This document shows, one piece after another, positions 12,001 through 23,340 of a stretch of 44,544 nt of DNA (its first letter is position 1; each line of letters starts with the position of its first letter). The notes beneath the pieces are model-generated. The model saw only the letters and a program-made list of their open reading frames with translations, was not told the DNA's origin and made no database searches. The position numbers and the translations under genes were made by a program. Source of the DNA: Vitrella brassicaformis (taxonomy: Eukaryota > Sar > Vitrellaceae). Location: positions 1 through 44,544 of the forward strand of contig CDMY01000597.1 in assembly GCA_001179505.1 (NCBI GenBank), in the 5' to 3' direction.

Positions 12001-15000
12001 GCAAGGAGATCACCGACACGCTGCAGAGCGACAGCATATCGCTCCACTTCCTCGCTCTCCGATTCAAGTCCCCCCACGTGGTGCCGCCATCACATGGGTC
12101 CACAGACACCGCCAGAGTGCACCTCAGTCTGCGGTTCTTCTGCTTTGGTGCGCAGAGCATACATACCTTCTTGTGTACAAGCCAATGTTCTATGTGATTC
12201 GCAGAGAGGAGGAGCACGGCGGTCGCTTTGGTGCCGATTGATGTGGAGAGCAGGGGAGCGTCTCCCGTGCTGTATTGTCTGAGAAGTGAGGGGAGCGGAG
12301 AGGGGCTGCTGGTGGAGTTTCCCCTGAGAGACATCGAACGGGGAAGAGAGGGCACGATGGTGCACCTGGCCCTCTGTGAATACTTGCTCAAGGCACAGAT
12401 GCAAATCGAAGTAAGTGAGTGGATCGGTGTCGCACACAGACACAGACACAGTCAGAGACAGAGACAGAGACAGAGATAAGAATGTCTCGCTTTGTATTTT
12501 TTCACAGCTGTGGCACTCCGACGGCGGTTTCATATTGGCGTCCACTCGGCTTCCGCTGCACCCCCTAATTCGCCAGCAGCAGCCCACAGTGACACACACC
12601 ATCGAGGCCATTCTATTCGACCCCCTCAACCACCATGCCATCGGCACTCTTGCCCTGTGCATCACCAACAGGGGCCGGGAGACACAACAACAGCCACCAC
12701 CACCCCTTGTTCGCACCAGTCCACCCAGCTATGTGACGATCCGGCCGGCGAGCCTGAGACAAGAGGCCGAAGAGCGGGCTCTAGGCACCAAGTTGGTCAG
12801 CGAGAGGGCGAGAAAGGAGAGGCGTGTGGAACGGTTGTATCTGGAGCGGACGGGACACACACCGGCGAGGGCGAGGGAGGGAGAAAGGACGGACTCCGAC
12901 CTGATGGAGGTGGTGACGGCACTGAGAGAGGAGAGGAAACCGCAGCTGATCCTCAAACAGCTGAGAGACGCGAGTGCAGCCACAGGAAGGCCCAGCGAGA
13001 CACGCGTGAGTGAGGATGGAGCATTACACACACAAACGGTCGGACGCTGTCCTGCATGTGTTTCCTGTGTGTATCAGAACGTGGTGGCCATCACTGGCCA
13101 GCCATCTTTCTTCTATGTGGAGGTGGACAACAGCTCACAGGCAGACATCCGGTGCAGAGTCACCATCAAACCGACAAACACCGACCCCCCGTTCCTTTCC
13201 CTGCCCGAGCAGACGTACGCCCCACCGCTCACACAGACCCCTTTATTCCACCTTGACAGCGACCGACAGAAATCCCCGTCTACCCTGCAAAGTGCTGCCG
13301 AGCGGGCATTCCACTCGGCTTTTCACGGCAGCGGCATGCAAGTGGTGACCGACCCAGAAGAGTGGCGGTGTCTGGTAACTGAGAGGGACTTCCCCGCGCC
13401 ACCAGGCGGCCGCTACGATGTCTTTGAGCGAGAGGGGGGCGGCGGGGAGGCCGTGTGTGTTCAGCTGAAGGCGCACGAGCAGTGTGCTGTGCCGATCAGG
13501 TGCTTGTGCTTGTGTCTTGGAGAGGGTGGTGTGGTGGGCGAGGGGAAGGAGGGCAGGTGTGTGTATGAGGTGCTCATCGACCGGCTTGACGGGGCACTGC
13601 TGCACGACATCCGTGTGGAGGTGGCTGTGCTTCCGCCGCCTGTGGACCGGACAGTCAGGCACTTTGCCAGAGAGGCGACGCCCATAGAAATGGACCTCAT
13701 GCTGCCGGCCCCTCTGCCAAGAGAGTCGCCCTTCTTCACCTCTCGCACCAACCACAACACACAAGGTATGGACACAGTGAAGGAGAGGCAGGCAGACAAA
13801 TAGGTCACATGTGTTCCAATTGCAGGGCCTCCTTCCCAGTGGTACGCAGTGCACTGCACTGACTCTTCTGTCGCCCTCAGCTACCCGGGCCGGTCGACGC
13901 TGCACCTGCAGATTGGCCACATACCATCACGCACCAGAGGCGTACTGGCTTTCTACTTGGTGTTGTATGGCGATAAGGGGCAGCTGCTGAGCGGTGCTGC
14001 GCTCGTATGGGAGATACTGGTCAGTCAGCACACCACAGCACACCGTGTATGTATGTCTGTCTGCACATATATTACTGTTGCTGAACCCTGGCAGCTTCAC
14101 GTGTTGCCCCACGAACATCTGAGTGGCACCATCGGTCAAACCTTGACCAAGCCGCTCTTCGTTCCGCCCACATCTCCATCCCTGACCTTCTTCTCGTCGC
14201 TGCCGTCGTTGGTCGGCGTTGGTGGGCGGCCAGATGCGCCGCTAATCGAGGCTACTCCACTGCGTACGGGAACACACCGGGCGCTCATTCAGGCTATGAC
14301 GAGGCCACGAGGTGGAGAGGGAGGGCAGCAAGGGACCCTCAGATGGGTGGGTGGCTGCAATCAGTCGATGTCTGAGTCGTATATGGTGAATGTCTTCTGT
14401 CTTTGTGTTTCTCTGTGTAGGTGGTTGAAGTGGAGTCGTCGACCCCTCGTCTATCGCGTGCCTACAGTATGTCTCTGCCATTGCGCTCGCCCGTCGCCAT
14501 TAGGAGGCGACTACAGTACACAAACACAGTGCCAGCGGGAGATGACGAGCGTGGCGGTGGCAGACCGGTCAAGTATCTCCTCAGAAGTTCTGACCCGACT
14601 CTGATGGAGGTGAGCCGCACAGGCGCAAAGAGACTAAGATATACGACATGGAGTCTCAGAGAGACATGGCGAATTTCGTCTGTTCAGGTGATGACAGGTC
14701 AGATCGTTCTTGGTGCTGGGGAGGAGGTGTCCATCGATGTGGTTTTTGCACCGTCATTGGCACTGCCCTTGCCTTCTCCCATACTGGAGTCACGCAATGG
14801 TGACGCCCCTGCTGTCAACGTATTTATTTTGATTTCATGTGCTGCTGATGAAAAGATCAAGGTCGGAAAGAAAGACAATCACACGAAATCTGCCAAAAGC
14901 GCATATGTCGTTCTCCCTCTCGCTGTGGGTACTGCAGGATTGCCGGTTGATTCGTGTGAGCTATATAGAATGATACTATTGGCAGAGTCTGCCGTCAATG

Positions 15001-15008
15001 TTGGGTGA
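9086..15008 (+). CDS. NPHP4: Nephrocystin-4 homologue (ciliary transition zone)
   Basis: Structural protein of the NPHP module at the base of cilia, which gates protein entry. Supported exons: 9086-9122, 9203-9301, 9366-9566, 9652-9736, 9813-9952, 10038-10337, 10403-10464, 10531-10792, 10955-11124, 11197-11820, 11912-12147, 12205-12410, 12508-13005, 13078-13765, 13826-14019, 14095-14346, 14421-14609, 14688-15008, about 1,500 residues against about 1,430 in animals. Family-like landmarks in order: TFYGRT and VVFHT in the N-terminal C2-like part, LGWTMLEYL and AGTPRLL, FGLHNGLHFL, a Pro/Gln-rich linker, LHFLALRF, a charged helix near 12780-12980, TDPEEWRCL in an MSP-like domain, and the C-terminal QYTN...LRSSDPTLME...VVFAPS block. 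The initiator ATG is not found: the first exon needs an upstream partner. The end of the exon at 14346 is one of two options. Presence implies a flagellated stage. Confidence 0.82.
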
Positions 15009-15377
15009 CATCCATTTCTTGTCAGTCTAAACCTTTGAAGGATGTGGAGGTGGTGTTGGCTCTGTGTCGCATCTACCTGTATCCCTCCGTGTCTATGCCC
15101 TATGTTCAGCGTCGCGAGATGACTGCTGCTCAAATGAGTGGGTTGGTCGCTTCATGGCCCATATGGACAGCCCGACAGACCGACAGCAAACACGTGTGTG
15201 GTGTGCGTATATGCAGTATTGTCCGTCCGTCGGTATGTGAGTACACACACGAAGGTCAGCTGCTCAGGTCACTCCTTCCTTGATGTGTCATCTATCCGTT
15301 TGGTTGGTAAGTGTGGGAGGTTAGTTCAGTTCACAGGGCTGCCCGTTCACGCATCTACATCCCACCCGTACGTCACG
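15009..15377. other. Convergent intergenic region
   Basis: Between the NPHP4 stop and the pseudokinase stop. One open frame (KDVEVVLALCRIYLY near 15040-15090) looks protein-like, but I could not join it in phase to NPHP4 with good splice sites, so it is left out. The remainder is CA and GT-rich. Confidence 0.45.
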
Positions 15378-18330
15378 TCATATCACTGCACTGATCCGAA
15401 GCTCATCTGTGGCTGCTCCCTCGGCACCGCTCGACCGACCCGCATCACAACATCCGCCAGTTCCCGCTTGCCGACGGACACGATCCGACTCTCTGACGGC
15501 ACACACACACAATCATGCACAGAGGAGAGAGAGAGGCAGTAGCTGCTCTGCTTACGGACTTGTGAGTCCGACGGCCTGAATCTGCGCCACCATGTTCGTA
15601 GCGGCCTCCTCCGCACTCTGATCATCGTCATCATACGCCACTGCAATCACCACGGCGTCGGGGTGGCCGCCACGGGCATCGAACTCCCTGTACACACAGA
15701 CATACACACGTACAATCACACGCACAGATATTACCACCAACAGGTCTCACCACACCTGATCCGATCCAGGTCAGCCGTAGTATGCTCACCCTTCTGCAGA
15801 GGAAGACACACAAGTTATATCTACCTGTTCCCTTTAGTGTCTACTTACCTCGAATACCTGCAGGCATCTGGGTAGCTGTTCGTCGCGGCCTGGCGACATG
15901 TCGATGACGTTGACGAGCTCCCACATGATGGGGTCTGCACCGCCAGCGGCGACCAGCTTGTCCAGCAGCCGCTGAGCACTGTGTGGGACAACATACCTGA
16001 CAGACAGGATTGTGCAGGCAGGCAGGCAGGCAGGCAGGCAGACAGGCAGTGCCTGGGAAGAGCACAGAGTGCGTACCCGTGGCGAGGATCACTTTGGGAA
16101 ACGAAGTCGATGTCAGTAGGTGGCGCGATGCGATGACTGCACCGGCAGGGACACATCCATCCATCCATCCACGTATGTATCGCGCGCGCGCGTGTGTGTG
16201 TGTGTGTGAGAGAGGGGAGAGGGAGAGGGGCTTACATGACGGGGTTGCCCTCCCGGGTGTCGACGTCCTTGACGAACGGGTGGCCTCGCAGCTCGTCAGC
16301 GGAGGGGCGGCCGGCCGGTTCGACACACATGCACCTAAGTAAACAAGACACATACCTAACACACACCTAGGTCTGAGAGTGTGGTTATTCACTTATCGAG
16401 AAAATCGCGAAACTCGTCGCTGAAGCCCTGGAGCGTGAGGCCCTCCGACCCGGGGCTCTGCTGCAAACACGCGGCCGCCTGAATACATTCAACAACCCAC
16501 AAATGTACACACATACACACACACGCATCCAGAGAGGTGTCTGTCTGTCCTCCTGCCGTCCCCACCCTCCTGATCCTCTGTGCAGTGATATCCCCCTGCT
16601 GCGAGAAGGCCATAAAGGGCAGCCGTCCCTCCGCCAAGACAATGCACACCGTGCCGACCGCCCAGATGTCAACCTGAATGCATTCCACTCATGCACACCC
16701 ACACACACGGGCACTTTGCGCTCATGTGTGCTGCGGGCGGCTGGTTCAGTGCTGCGTACCGACCGATTTGGTGTATGAGTGGGGGCGCTGGCTTCTCAAA
16801 ACGGCCGTAAACGGCCACGCGCTCAGATCAAGCATCTCTGGCGCCATCAGACACATTGCTCTTGACATGCCTGCAGGGCACAGGGAGAGAGAGAGAGAGA
16901 GGAATCTTGCGTGTGTGGCCCTCCGTGTGTTGTGTGTCCTCACCTTGCACGGGGTTGGGTGTTGCGCAGCGGTCCTCAGGGCCGCCCAGCAGCTTGGCTG
17001 ACCCGAAACCCCCTGAAGACACGCACATTCTTTCTCTCCCCTCTCTGCCGTCGCCCTTCCACTCACCTAGTTTGACATGGCCCCCGAGGTCCATAAGGAT
17101 GTTGTGGTACGTGACCCCACGATGCACCACCTCGTGTCGATGCAGGTCGCACAGCGCCTCAAGGACAGAGGCGGCCACGTGTTGGACCTCAGCTTCGGTC
17201 ATCCGCCCGCCGTCCGGCAGCCTCAGGAGCAACCAGCCGACCGACAGGTAGCCGCAATACTCGGAGACGATCTGCAGACAGACAGACAGATCTTCTTCGT
17301 GTGTGCAGCCAGCCGGATGCCACGTACCCAGAGATGGTCATCCTGGTCATCATGTTCTCGGTGCGTGGCCAGTGTGGTCACGATGGTCGGATTGCTCCTG
17401 CACGTGTGCAGAATGCGCACCTGCTGGTCCGCTCGCCGCCTGTCAGCCTCCGTCTTGTAAGGGAGCCGTTTGACGACCACATCTCGCTCTGTTGCCCTGT
17501 GTGTCATCAGCGTCACTTTGACGTCAGCGATCTGAATCAACGGAAGCCACCAGACCATCCATCCATCCATTCATTGTGTATCGGTGTCATTCACCTGTAC
17601 GTGTTTGAGTATCCCTTTCTGCTCGTACAGATCGCTCAGAGAAAACCTGAAGCACACACACATACACACACAACACACACCCTTCTCAAAAAGTCATTTC
17701 TCATTGGTGCGTGTCTCATTGGTGCGTGTGTTCGGACGCCGCCCCCCCCTCTTCCGATCGCGCAGAGCCAGATCCCGCCCACATCTCCCCGGAGCCCGTG
17801 CCGACACAATCAGCACACCCCCAAGCCGTCGCTGTCGGTATGCGGCACACACGAAGACGGTGCCGCCACTCACCGGAGAAAACTGGCCACACCGTAACCT
17901 ACGCTCCAAAATGGTAAAGCTGACACAAAGCGTCCATCCCCACTGCAAGATGCCCTTGCTGCCTTGCCTACACTGTGGGCTGCTGCTCACCTGTGGGTTC
18001 TTGCCTTCTTGCGGTGGTGCAGACCTCTTGGCGAACCGCACTCGGATGTCCTGTGTGACGCGATCGGCGCTTACAGTGTATCTGACAGACCAAAATGGAC
18101 ACCACAAGGCACCAGAGTGATGTGCTGAGGCTCGTGTTGGCCTGTCTGCTGCAGATCTGCCTCCCCGCGCTGAGATCTGTGTCGTGGCAGAATGAGCAGC
18201 TGCTGTGCCCGCCCTGCTGCTGTGCCAAGCTCACCTGTTCTGTTGGTGTCAGGCGTTCATTCGGTAGGCTCACTGCGGCTCGGCTCGGTGCGAATGGCTG
18301 AGAATGGGACACGGTTCGCAGCTGACGGCG
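15378..18330 (-). CDS. Protein pseudokinase (catalytic Asp residues replaced by Gly)
   Basis: Kinase-fold protein unlikely to transfer phosphate. Exons in phase on minus: upstream end unknown to 18235, then 18081-17991, 17919-17874, 17646-17595, 17531-17328, 17271-17067, 17012-16944, 16870-16764, 16673-16566, 16478-16393, 16334-16236, 15996-15849, 15793-15756, 15687-15556, 15492-15378; over 500 residues. Seen in order: a loop-like GYGVASFL, the beta-3 lysine in DVVVKRL, a hinge region, then VVHRGVTYHNIL where HRD-x-K-x-x-N is expected, GFGSAK where DFG is expected, MAPEML, VDIWAVG and RPSADELRGHPF. The HRD Asp and the DFG Asp are both Gly and the catalytic-loop Lys is Thr; the Asn is kept. 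The G of GFG is split across an intron (G|GG), so it is read through two exons. A C-terminal extension of about 140 residues is unrecognised. The first ATG was not found, and the last exon has two possible frames. Confidence 0.75.
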
Positions 18331-18579
18331 GATGTCTGAGGGCCCGCCAGGCCACTCAGTGGCTAACAGCAGCAGGCCTGTGGTGTCGGCAAGAGGGGGC
18401 GTCCTCTGTGGGCGTTTGGCAAACGTGCCCACACCTGATCGCTCGGCTCGCAAAAGAGGCCAAAGCGGCGGCTAGAGGTGAGAATGCGCAGCACATGCAC
18501 ACCCGTCAATGCATTTCATCGACTGCGGCGTCCCTCTCCTCTCAGAAGCGGCAGGTAGCGACGTTGGCGGGCGGCGACG
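18331..18579. other. Divergent promoter region of pseudokinase and MGNSC gene
   Basis: Lies between the unresolved 5' end of the minus-strand pseudokinase and the ATG at 18580. It may still hold the pseudokinase's first coding exon. A TGCGAGCC word on the minus strand (near 18443-18450) is one base from the TGCGAGCT word seen in other divergent promoters of this window. Confidence 0.4.
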
Positions 18580-19367
18580 ATGGGCAACAGCTGCGCCAAG
18601 AAGGACCCCGACCCGGAGCTGCAGGAGGAGCTGAGGCGCACACAGGGGCAGGTGCGATCAGTGCACGGGAACGTCAGTGCCTTTTTCGGACGAATTTCTG
18701 TCTTTCTGTCGGTGCCTACAGTTGGAGTCGGCGAGAAAGGAGCGCAATAAGACTAAGGAGGAGGTATGGCACGCCCAGTCAGTGGCATGCATCGGTGGAA
18801 CCACTCGCTCATTCCCTCTCAGCTAGACGACGTGGGCGCGAAGTTACAGCACAAGGGAATGGAGGTGAGCTCACGCGTTGATGCGCGCGCATCGTGTGGA
18901 TGAATGGGTGGGTGGATGGATGGATGGATGGGTGGATGCAGCTCGAGCAGAAGAAGTGGGACATAGAGGACAAGGACAAGAAACACAAAGAAGAAATGAA
19001 GAAGCAGCTCCTCAAGATCAGGGAATTGGTACCATTAATTGTGGCTGGCTGGCTGCCGTCCACACATCACGCACACACATACATACCCCTTCTTGCCACC
19101 TGCGTGCCTTGCTTGTTTTTGTGTGCGTCAGGAGAATGTCAAGTTTGACAAAGAGCAGGCTGAGGAAGAGACCAAGCAGCTAAGGCACACAGTGAGTGGG
19201 CAGATACACACCACGGACATGATGGATGGATGGATGGACGGTGTCAGTCGATTCACAGGGCGAAGATCATCAAGGATAAGGACGAAGAGCTCAGCAAGAT
19301 GGATGAACAGGTGGGCGGGCAGCCCAATCCTTGAAGCTGCATAAGTGCCACCTTATCTCTCTGCGTA

Positions 19368-19398
<31 letters not shown>

Positions 19399-20366
19399 CA
19401 GAACAAAATGCTGAAACAGTGTCTGCGGGCCAAGTCTGAAGCACAGTCACACATGCAGAGAGAACATCTTGGTGTGTGTGTGGATGGATGGATGGATGGA
19501 TGGATGGCGCAGAGAGCCCTATCAGGGCTTCGGGTTTGTTTGTGACGGCAAGACTGTGCTGCTGACGCTCATCCGCTCCCGGCTGGAAAAGGTGAGCAAC
19601 CAAAGTGACGGCCCCTCTCCACGCACATCTCTCTCTCTCTGTGTGTGTGTGTCTGTCTGTCTGTCTGTGCTCAGTTGGGTACGGCCGAGCAGGAGCAGCT
19701 GCACCTGATACCGAGCGACGTCTTCGACAAGACGAGTAGCCCCGATGTGAGTAGCCTGCCACACTTCAATGTGCGCCCGTCTGTCTGTCTGTCTTACTGT
19801 CTGTCTGTCTGTCTGTGTGGCATGGACAGGTTGATTTCTCCACGATGACGGCGCTGGTCAAGGAGCTGAAAACCAAGTTGACGACATCCGTTGACGGCAT
19901 AGCCGTCGCCGCCCGTAAATAAGCAAGGAAGACTGCACTCACCCCCTGCACGGGTGACGGGTGTGTGTTGTCTGCAGCCATTGAGGTGATCCCCGTGCTG
20001 GCTGCTCTGATGCAGGACAAGGGCATCACAGCCAAATTCAAACGGACTGCCATGCACGTGAGTGAGCCTGAGGCGGGGCAAAACGGATGGATGGATGGAT
20101 GTGTTTGTGTGTGTATTGCATGGCATTGCAGTGGGCGGGCGTGTGGGGCCTCCAGGGCCACGTGGACGCCATCAACTCGTTCTGCGACCAGATACGAGGT
20201 GAATGGTCACGACGACACATAGCAACAATGCAACGATGTCTTTCATCCTTCTGTCTGTGTGGCTGCCTCAGAGCCTCCCGCGGCGCCCCCCGCCGCAAGG
20301 GCTAGATGGTTCTCCGCCCCCTGGTCGGCAGGCTGGCTCTCGTGCGCGTCGGCCGAGAAGGAGTGA
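18580..20366 (+). CDS. Coiled-coil protein with N-terminal acylation signal (MGNSC)
   Basis: Unknown protein, probably membrane-associated. Thirteen exons in phase: 18580-18651, 18722-18763, 18823-18864, 18942-19028, 19132-19191, 19248-19310, 19402-19471, 19515-19591, 19675-19746, 19830-19914, 19978-20057, 20132-20198, 20272-20366, giving 303 residues. It begins MGNSCAKKDPD: Gly2 with Ser4 fits N-myristoylation and Cys5 fits S-palmitoylation, the dual signal used by inner-membrane-complex and plasma-membrane proteins of alveolates. Residues about 12-145 are a continuous charged heptad-type coil (for example EQKKWDIEDKDKKHKEEMKK). After that comes a compact non-coiled part with YQGFGFVCDGKTVLLTLI, and helical segments near EVIPVLAALMQDKG. 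The exact family is not recognised. Several exons are only 42 bases (14 codons, two heptads), which suggests the coil grew by exon duplication. Confidence 0.78.
19368..19399. repeat. (GT)n tract at an intron 3' end
   Basis: About 15 GT units running straight into the CAG acceptor of exon 7 of the MGNSC gene. It stands where a polypyrimidine tract would normally be and is a clear example of the TG-rich 3' splice sites in this window. Confidence 0.85.
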
Positions 20367-21004
20367 GTGCGTGTGTCGTGTGTACAGACAGACGAGCTAT
20401 GCGATGCTGCTGCTTTAGTGAGGGCGAACATGTCTGTGTTGGTTCGTCCGCTACTTGTGGTCTGTGTGAGTCCTGACTAGTGGGTGGCTAGTGGATGTGC
20501 GCTCTCACCTTCCTCTCTGCCTTGCTGCCTATCTACCTGGCTGGCTCCTTTGTCTGTGCCTGGCTGCGATTGTATGTATATATGCATGTGTGTGTGTGTG
20601 TGTGTGTGTGGAGTGCTGACGTGCCATTTTCGCCACATGCAGCGGCGGGAGAGGGACAGACAGAGGTGTGCATACATGGTGGGTGATGGTGTGTCTAGGG
20701 GGCGGACGGATGACTTGCTTGCAGACTCACACCTACGTCGTGTGCCGTGGTGGACATTCCTGGGTAGCGACAGACCTGTCTTACACGTTGACACACACCG
20801 GGAGGGTCATCGACTGACGACAAAACCGTCAACAATCACACACACACATGGGCAGGCGCATTGCACATGGGATTTCTGCAATCGCCACCATTTCTTTTGG
20901 ACAGGCCGTGGGCGGTCATCTCTCACATCAAGAGTGAGCCCCTCGTCCTCATCTTCTCGGCTGTAATCTCTTGATGATCTTTTCCTTCCTCATCTTCGTC
21001 ATCG
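20367..21004. other. Intergenic region, no supported gene
   Basis: Between the MGNSC gene and the kinase gene, both on plus. It contains a (TG)n run near 20589-20610 and CA-rich words. The open frames lack domain-like sequence. It may hold a 5' exon of the downstream kinase, whose start is uncertain. Confidence 0.5.
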
Positions 21005-22755
21005 ATGATGGTGCGGATAGATCGGCTGACAAAGAGTAACTTAGTAGCTCGCTGCATGCGCGTGGGGGCAGCCCCCAGGCTCGACGTCAAGCAACCACAG
21101 CACCGCCACAGCAGCACACAGCAGCACAAAACAGCAACGAAGGTGCACCGCTGCCGCCGCATCCCCCCTTCCATCCCCCTCCCGAGAGGCCAGCTGCCGC
21201 GGACGAACCCCCTGCCCACCACACGGGCAACCGGCAGCCACAACGGCCAGCCCTTCCCCCTCCACCTCGTCGATGGCCAGTCGTTCCCCTGCGGCGCATC
21301 CTCTGCAGCTGGGCAGCGCTACTGCGGCTATATGCCGCCAGTCAAGCGCATCGACTATCAGCCCACCCCCGGTTTCACTTTCAGCGGGGCGAAAGTGTAC
21401 CGGGTGGAGCAGAGGCTCTGCGCCGCCAGCACGGCCGCTCACAGTGAGCAAACAGTCGGCCAACCAGCGGGACCCTCGCCCTTTACGAAGGCGCTGAAGG
21501 AGATCCCACTGGAGAGTGCAGAAATGATTGCCATCCGGAGGGCTACTGGGTTGGGAAGGGAGGCGATTTTGGGTGTGAATCGGGTGGGCGAGGAGGACGC
21601 ACAAGGGCACATGAAGTCATTCTTGTGGCGTCTGATGGTGTTTCTTCAGGTTTCTCAAGCGGGTACGGGGAATCATTTTGTGGAGATGGATTTGCTGCGG
21701 GATAATTTGGGAAGTTTTGCTATGGGGCATTGGGAGAAGGGGCGGGCGACCACCACGCTCGAGGAGGAGACCGTCAGGGAGATGCTCTTCCCTGTTGTTG
21801 TTGCCCTGCGGGACCTCTTCGATCGAGCGTGGATGTGTCATGGGTAAGTAGAGATGAAAAACCCCATTCTGTCTTGCCCTGAACTTGCTCTGGTCATCCC
21901 CTGATGTGTCTGCCCATCAGGGATATCAAGCCCTCCAATTTTTTGGTTGATGTGCATGAGGGGAGGGTGCCTGGAATGAAGTTGATTGACTGGGGATTGG
22001 CTGGTGTTTTCCATGTGAGCTCACACGATTTCTTACGTATACTCGCCACTCACGTCTGTGTGTCTCTGTCTGTCTGCCTGTCTCTGTCTATAGAATCGGG
22101 AGCAGTTGGAGGGCAAAAGGGCAAGGGAGTATATTACGTGGGATATCAAGAATATAGGGTGAGACAAAGACAAGAGGACATTATTGATCACTCATTGTAT
22201 GTGCATCACCTCGCTGTTTTTTGTGTGTGTCAGGGGGATTTTGGGGTACATGTTGTTTGGGCCGCATGCACCACTGGTGTCTCACAAGTGGATGAAGGTA
22301 CACACAAATCAGAGACAGCACACACACAGAGACATGTCAAACAAATCGCCTCCTTTTGTGCATTTCATCCATTAGTCGCCCCCACGCAGCCGTGCGGCTC
22401 ATGAGTTGTATGAGCTCCTCACTCGGCGGCCAGAGACCCTCACGTATGATGATATCCTGCGCCGCAAGTGGTAAGTGGGAAAATGCGAAGACAAACGAAC
22501 TCATATTATCTGCGTCTGATCTCTGCACATCTCGCTGGCTCCAGGTTCAGTCGAGCCCATCCCCAACACGTACCGGGTCTCTGGTCGCCCACGCCGCAGC
22601 CCGCCCGCCAGGATCCGCCAGAGCCGCCAGCCGACAGCCTTGCTGATGACGCACCAGCCAGCCCCGCACCCACCGGCTGCTCGGCCTGGCTGTCGGCGCT
22701 CTGGCGATGGCTCAAGGGGGTATGGGCGTGTATATGTGGGAGGGGGAAGGGATAA
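21005..22755 (+). CDS. Divergent protein kinase with HGD and DWG motifs
   Basis: Probable Ser/Thr-type protein kinase. Six exons keep phase: 21005-21843, 21921-22014, 22094-22158, 22234-22297, 22376-22470, 22545-22755, about 455 residues. The N-terminal 120 residues are Pro/Gln/His-rich. The N-lobe includes a beta-3-like KALKEI. The catalytic loop is HGDIKPSNFLVD: Asp, Lys and Asn are present while the Arg of HRD is Gly, made by a codon split across intron 1. The magnesium motif is LIDWGLAG (DWG, with Trp for Phe, as in CK2). The C-lobe ends in the usual TYDDILRRKWF. A 70-residue tail rich in Pro, Ala and Trp follows. The activation segment between DWG and the helix GILGYMLFG is very short and no clear APE is seen, so substrate docking is probably unusual. 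The start is uncertain: an ATG at 21056 or an upstream exon are alternatives. Confidence 0.7.
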
Positions 22756-22877
22756 GGGTGATGGATTGATGGATGGGGGGAATGGATGGATGGGGGGGAT
22801 TGGTTATTTTTTCTCTTTGCTCTCTTAATTGCTGGGGGTGCCATTTGCTCATTTTTGTGCTGGTTTTCTCTCTTTCT
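22756..22877. other. 3' flank of the kinase gene
   Basis: TGGATGGG and TTTTCTC-rich sequence leading into the repeated hydrophobic exon tract. No gene is seen. Confidence 0.4.
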
Positions 22878-23090
22878 TGCTGCTACCACTGTACTGTTTG
22901 TTGTCCGTTGCTCGCTTTTTGGCTTTACTGAGCTATTGTACTTGCTGCCCTCTTCTGCTCCTTTCTACTGCACTACCTCACACGGCTGCTGATATGCATA
23001 TCGGTAAGAGAGAGACAAAGAGAAAGCAGAACAACAAACGCACGTCTCCTTGCACTGTGTGTGCTTCTGTGTATGTGCCAGATTTGCTTC
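22878..23090 (+). repeat. Imperfect exon-intron unit, copy A
   Basis: Part of a tract of related units. Shared landmarks with copy B are GTACTGTTTGTT (22891), TGCTGATATGCA (22987), a GTAAGA donor (23004) and a CAG acceptor (23079-23081) before ATTTGCTTCC. The coding-like part translates to a Leu/Cys-rich hydrophobic segment ending LLLLSTALPH. All landmarks sit 250 bases before those of copy B, except the acceptors, which are 254 apart. Confidence 0.6.
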
Positions 23091-23127
23091 CCTTTGTGAG
23101 ATTGCTTCTACTGCTCTTGCGCCCTTT

Positions 23128-23340
23128 TTGCTGCGCTGCTGTACTGTTTGTTCTCTTGTGCCGTTCCCTTTCCGCTTGCTGAGCTACTTGCTGTGCTCTC
23201 CTTCTTTGCTCCTTTCCACTGTACTGCCCCATCTGCTGCTGATATGCACACGTACGGGTGAGAAATAGAGAAAGAGAAAAGCCGAAAACACAAACACGAA
23301 AATCTCCCTGCCTGTCGGTGTGTTCTGTATGTCAGGTTTT
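23128..23340 (+). repeat. Imperfect exon-intron unit, copy B
   Basis: Second copy: GTACTGTTTGTT at 23141, TGCTGATATGCA at 23237, a GTGAGA donor at 23258 and a CAG acceptor at 23333-23335. The coding-like part gives a Leu-rich hydrophobic stretch ending LLLSTVLPH in the same phase as copy A. Neither copy can be joined to a recognised protein. Confidence 0.6.

Noticed and set aside
15005-15283. Open frame with KDVEVVLALCRIYLYPSVS downstream of NPHP4
   Set aside because: No splice pair joins it in phase to NPHP4 and it has no start context or domain match; left as intergenic.
20484-20966. Open frame of 160 codons before the kinase gene
   Set aside because: Composed of microsatellite translation and Arg/His-rich low-complexity sequence without splice or domain support.
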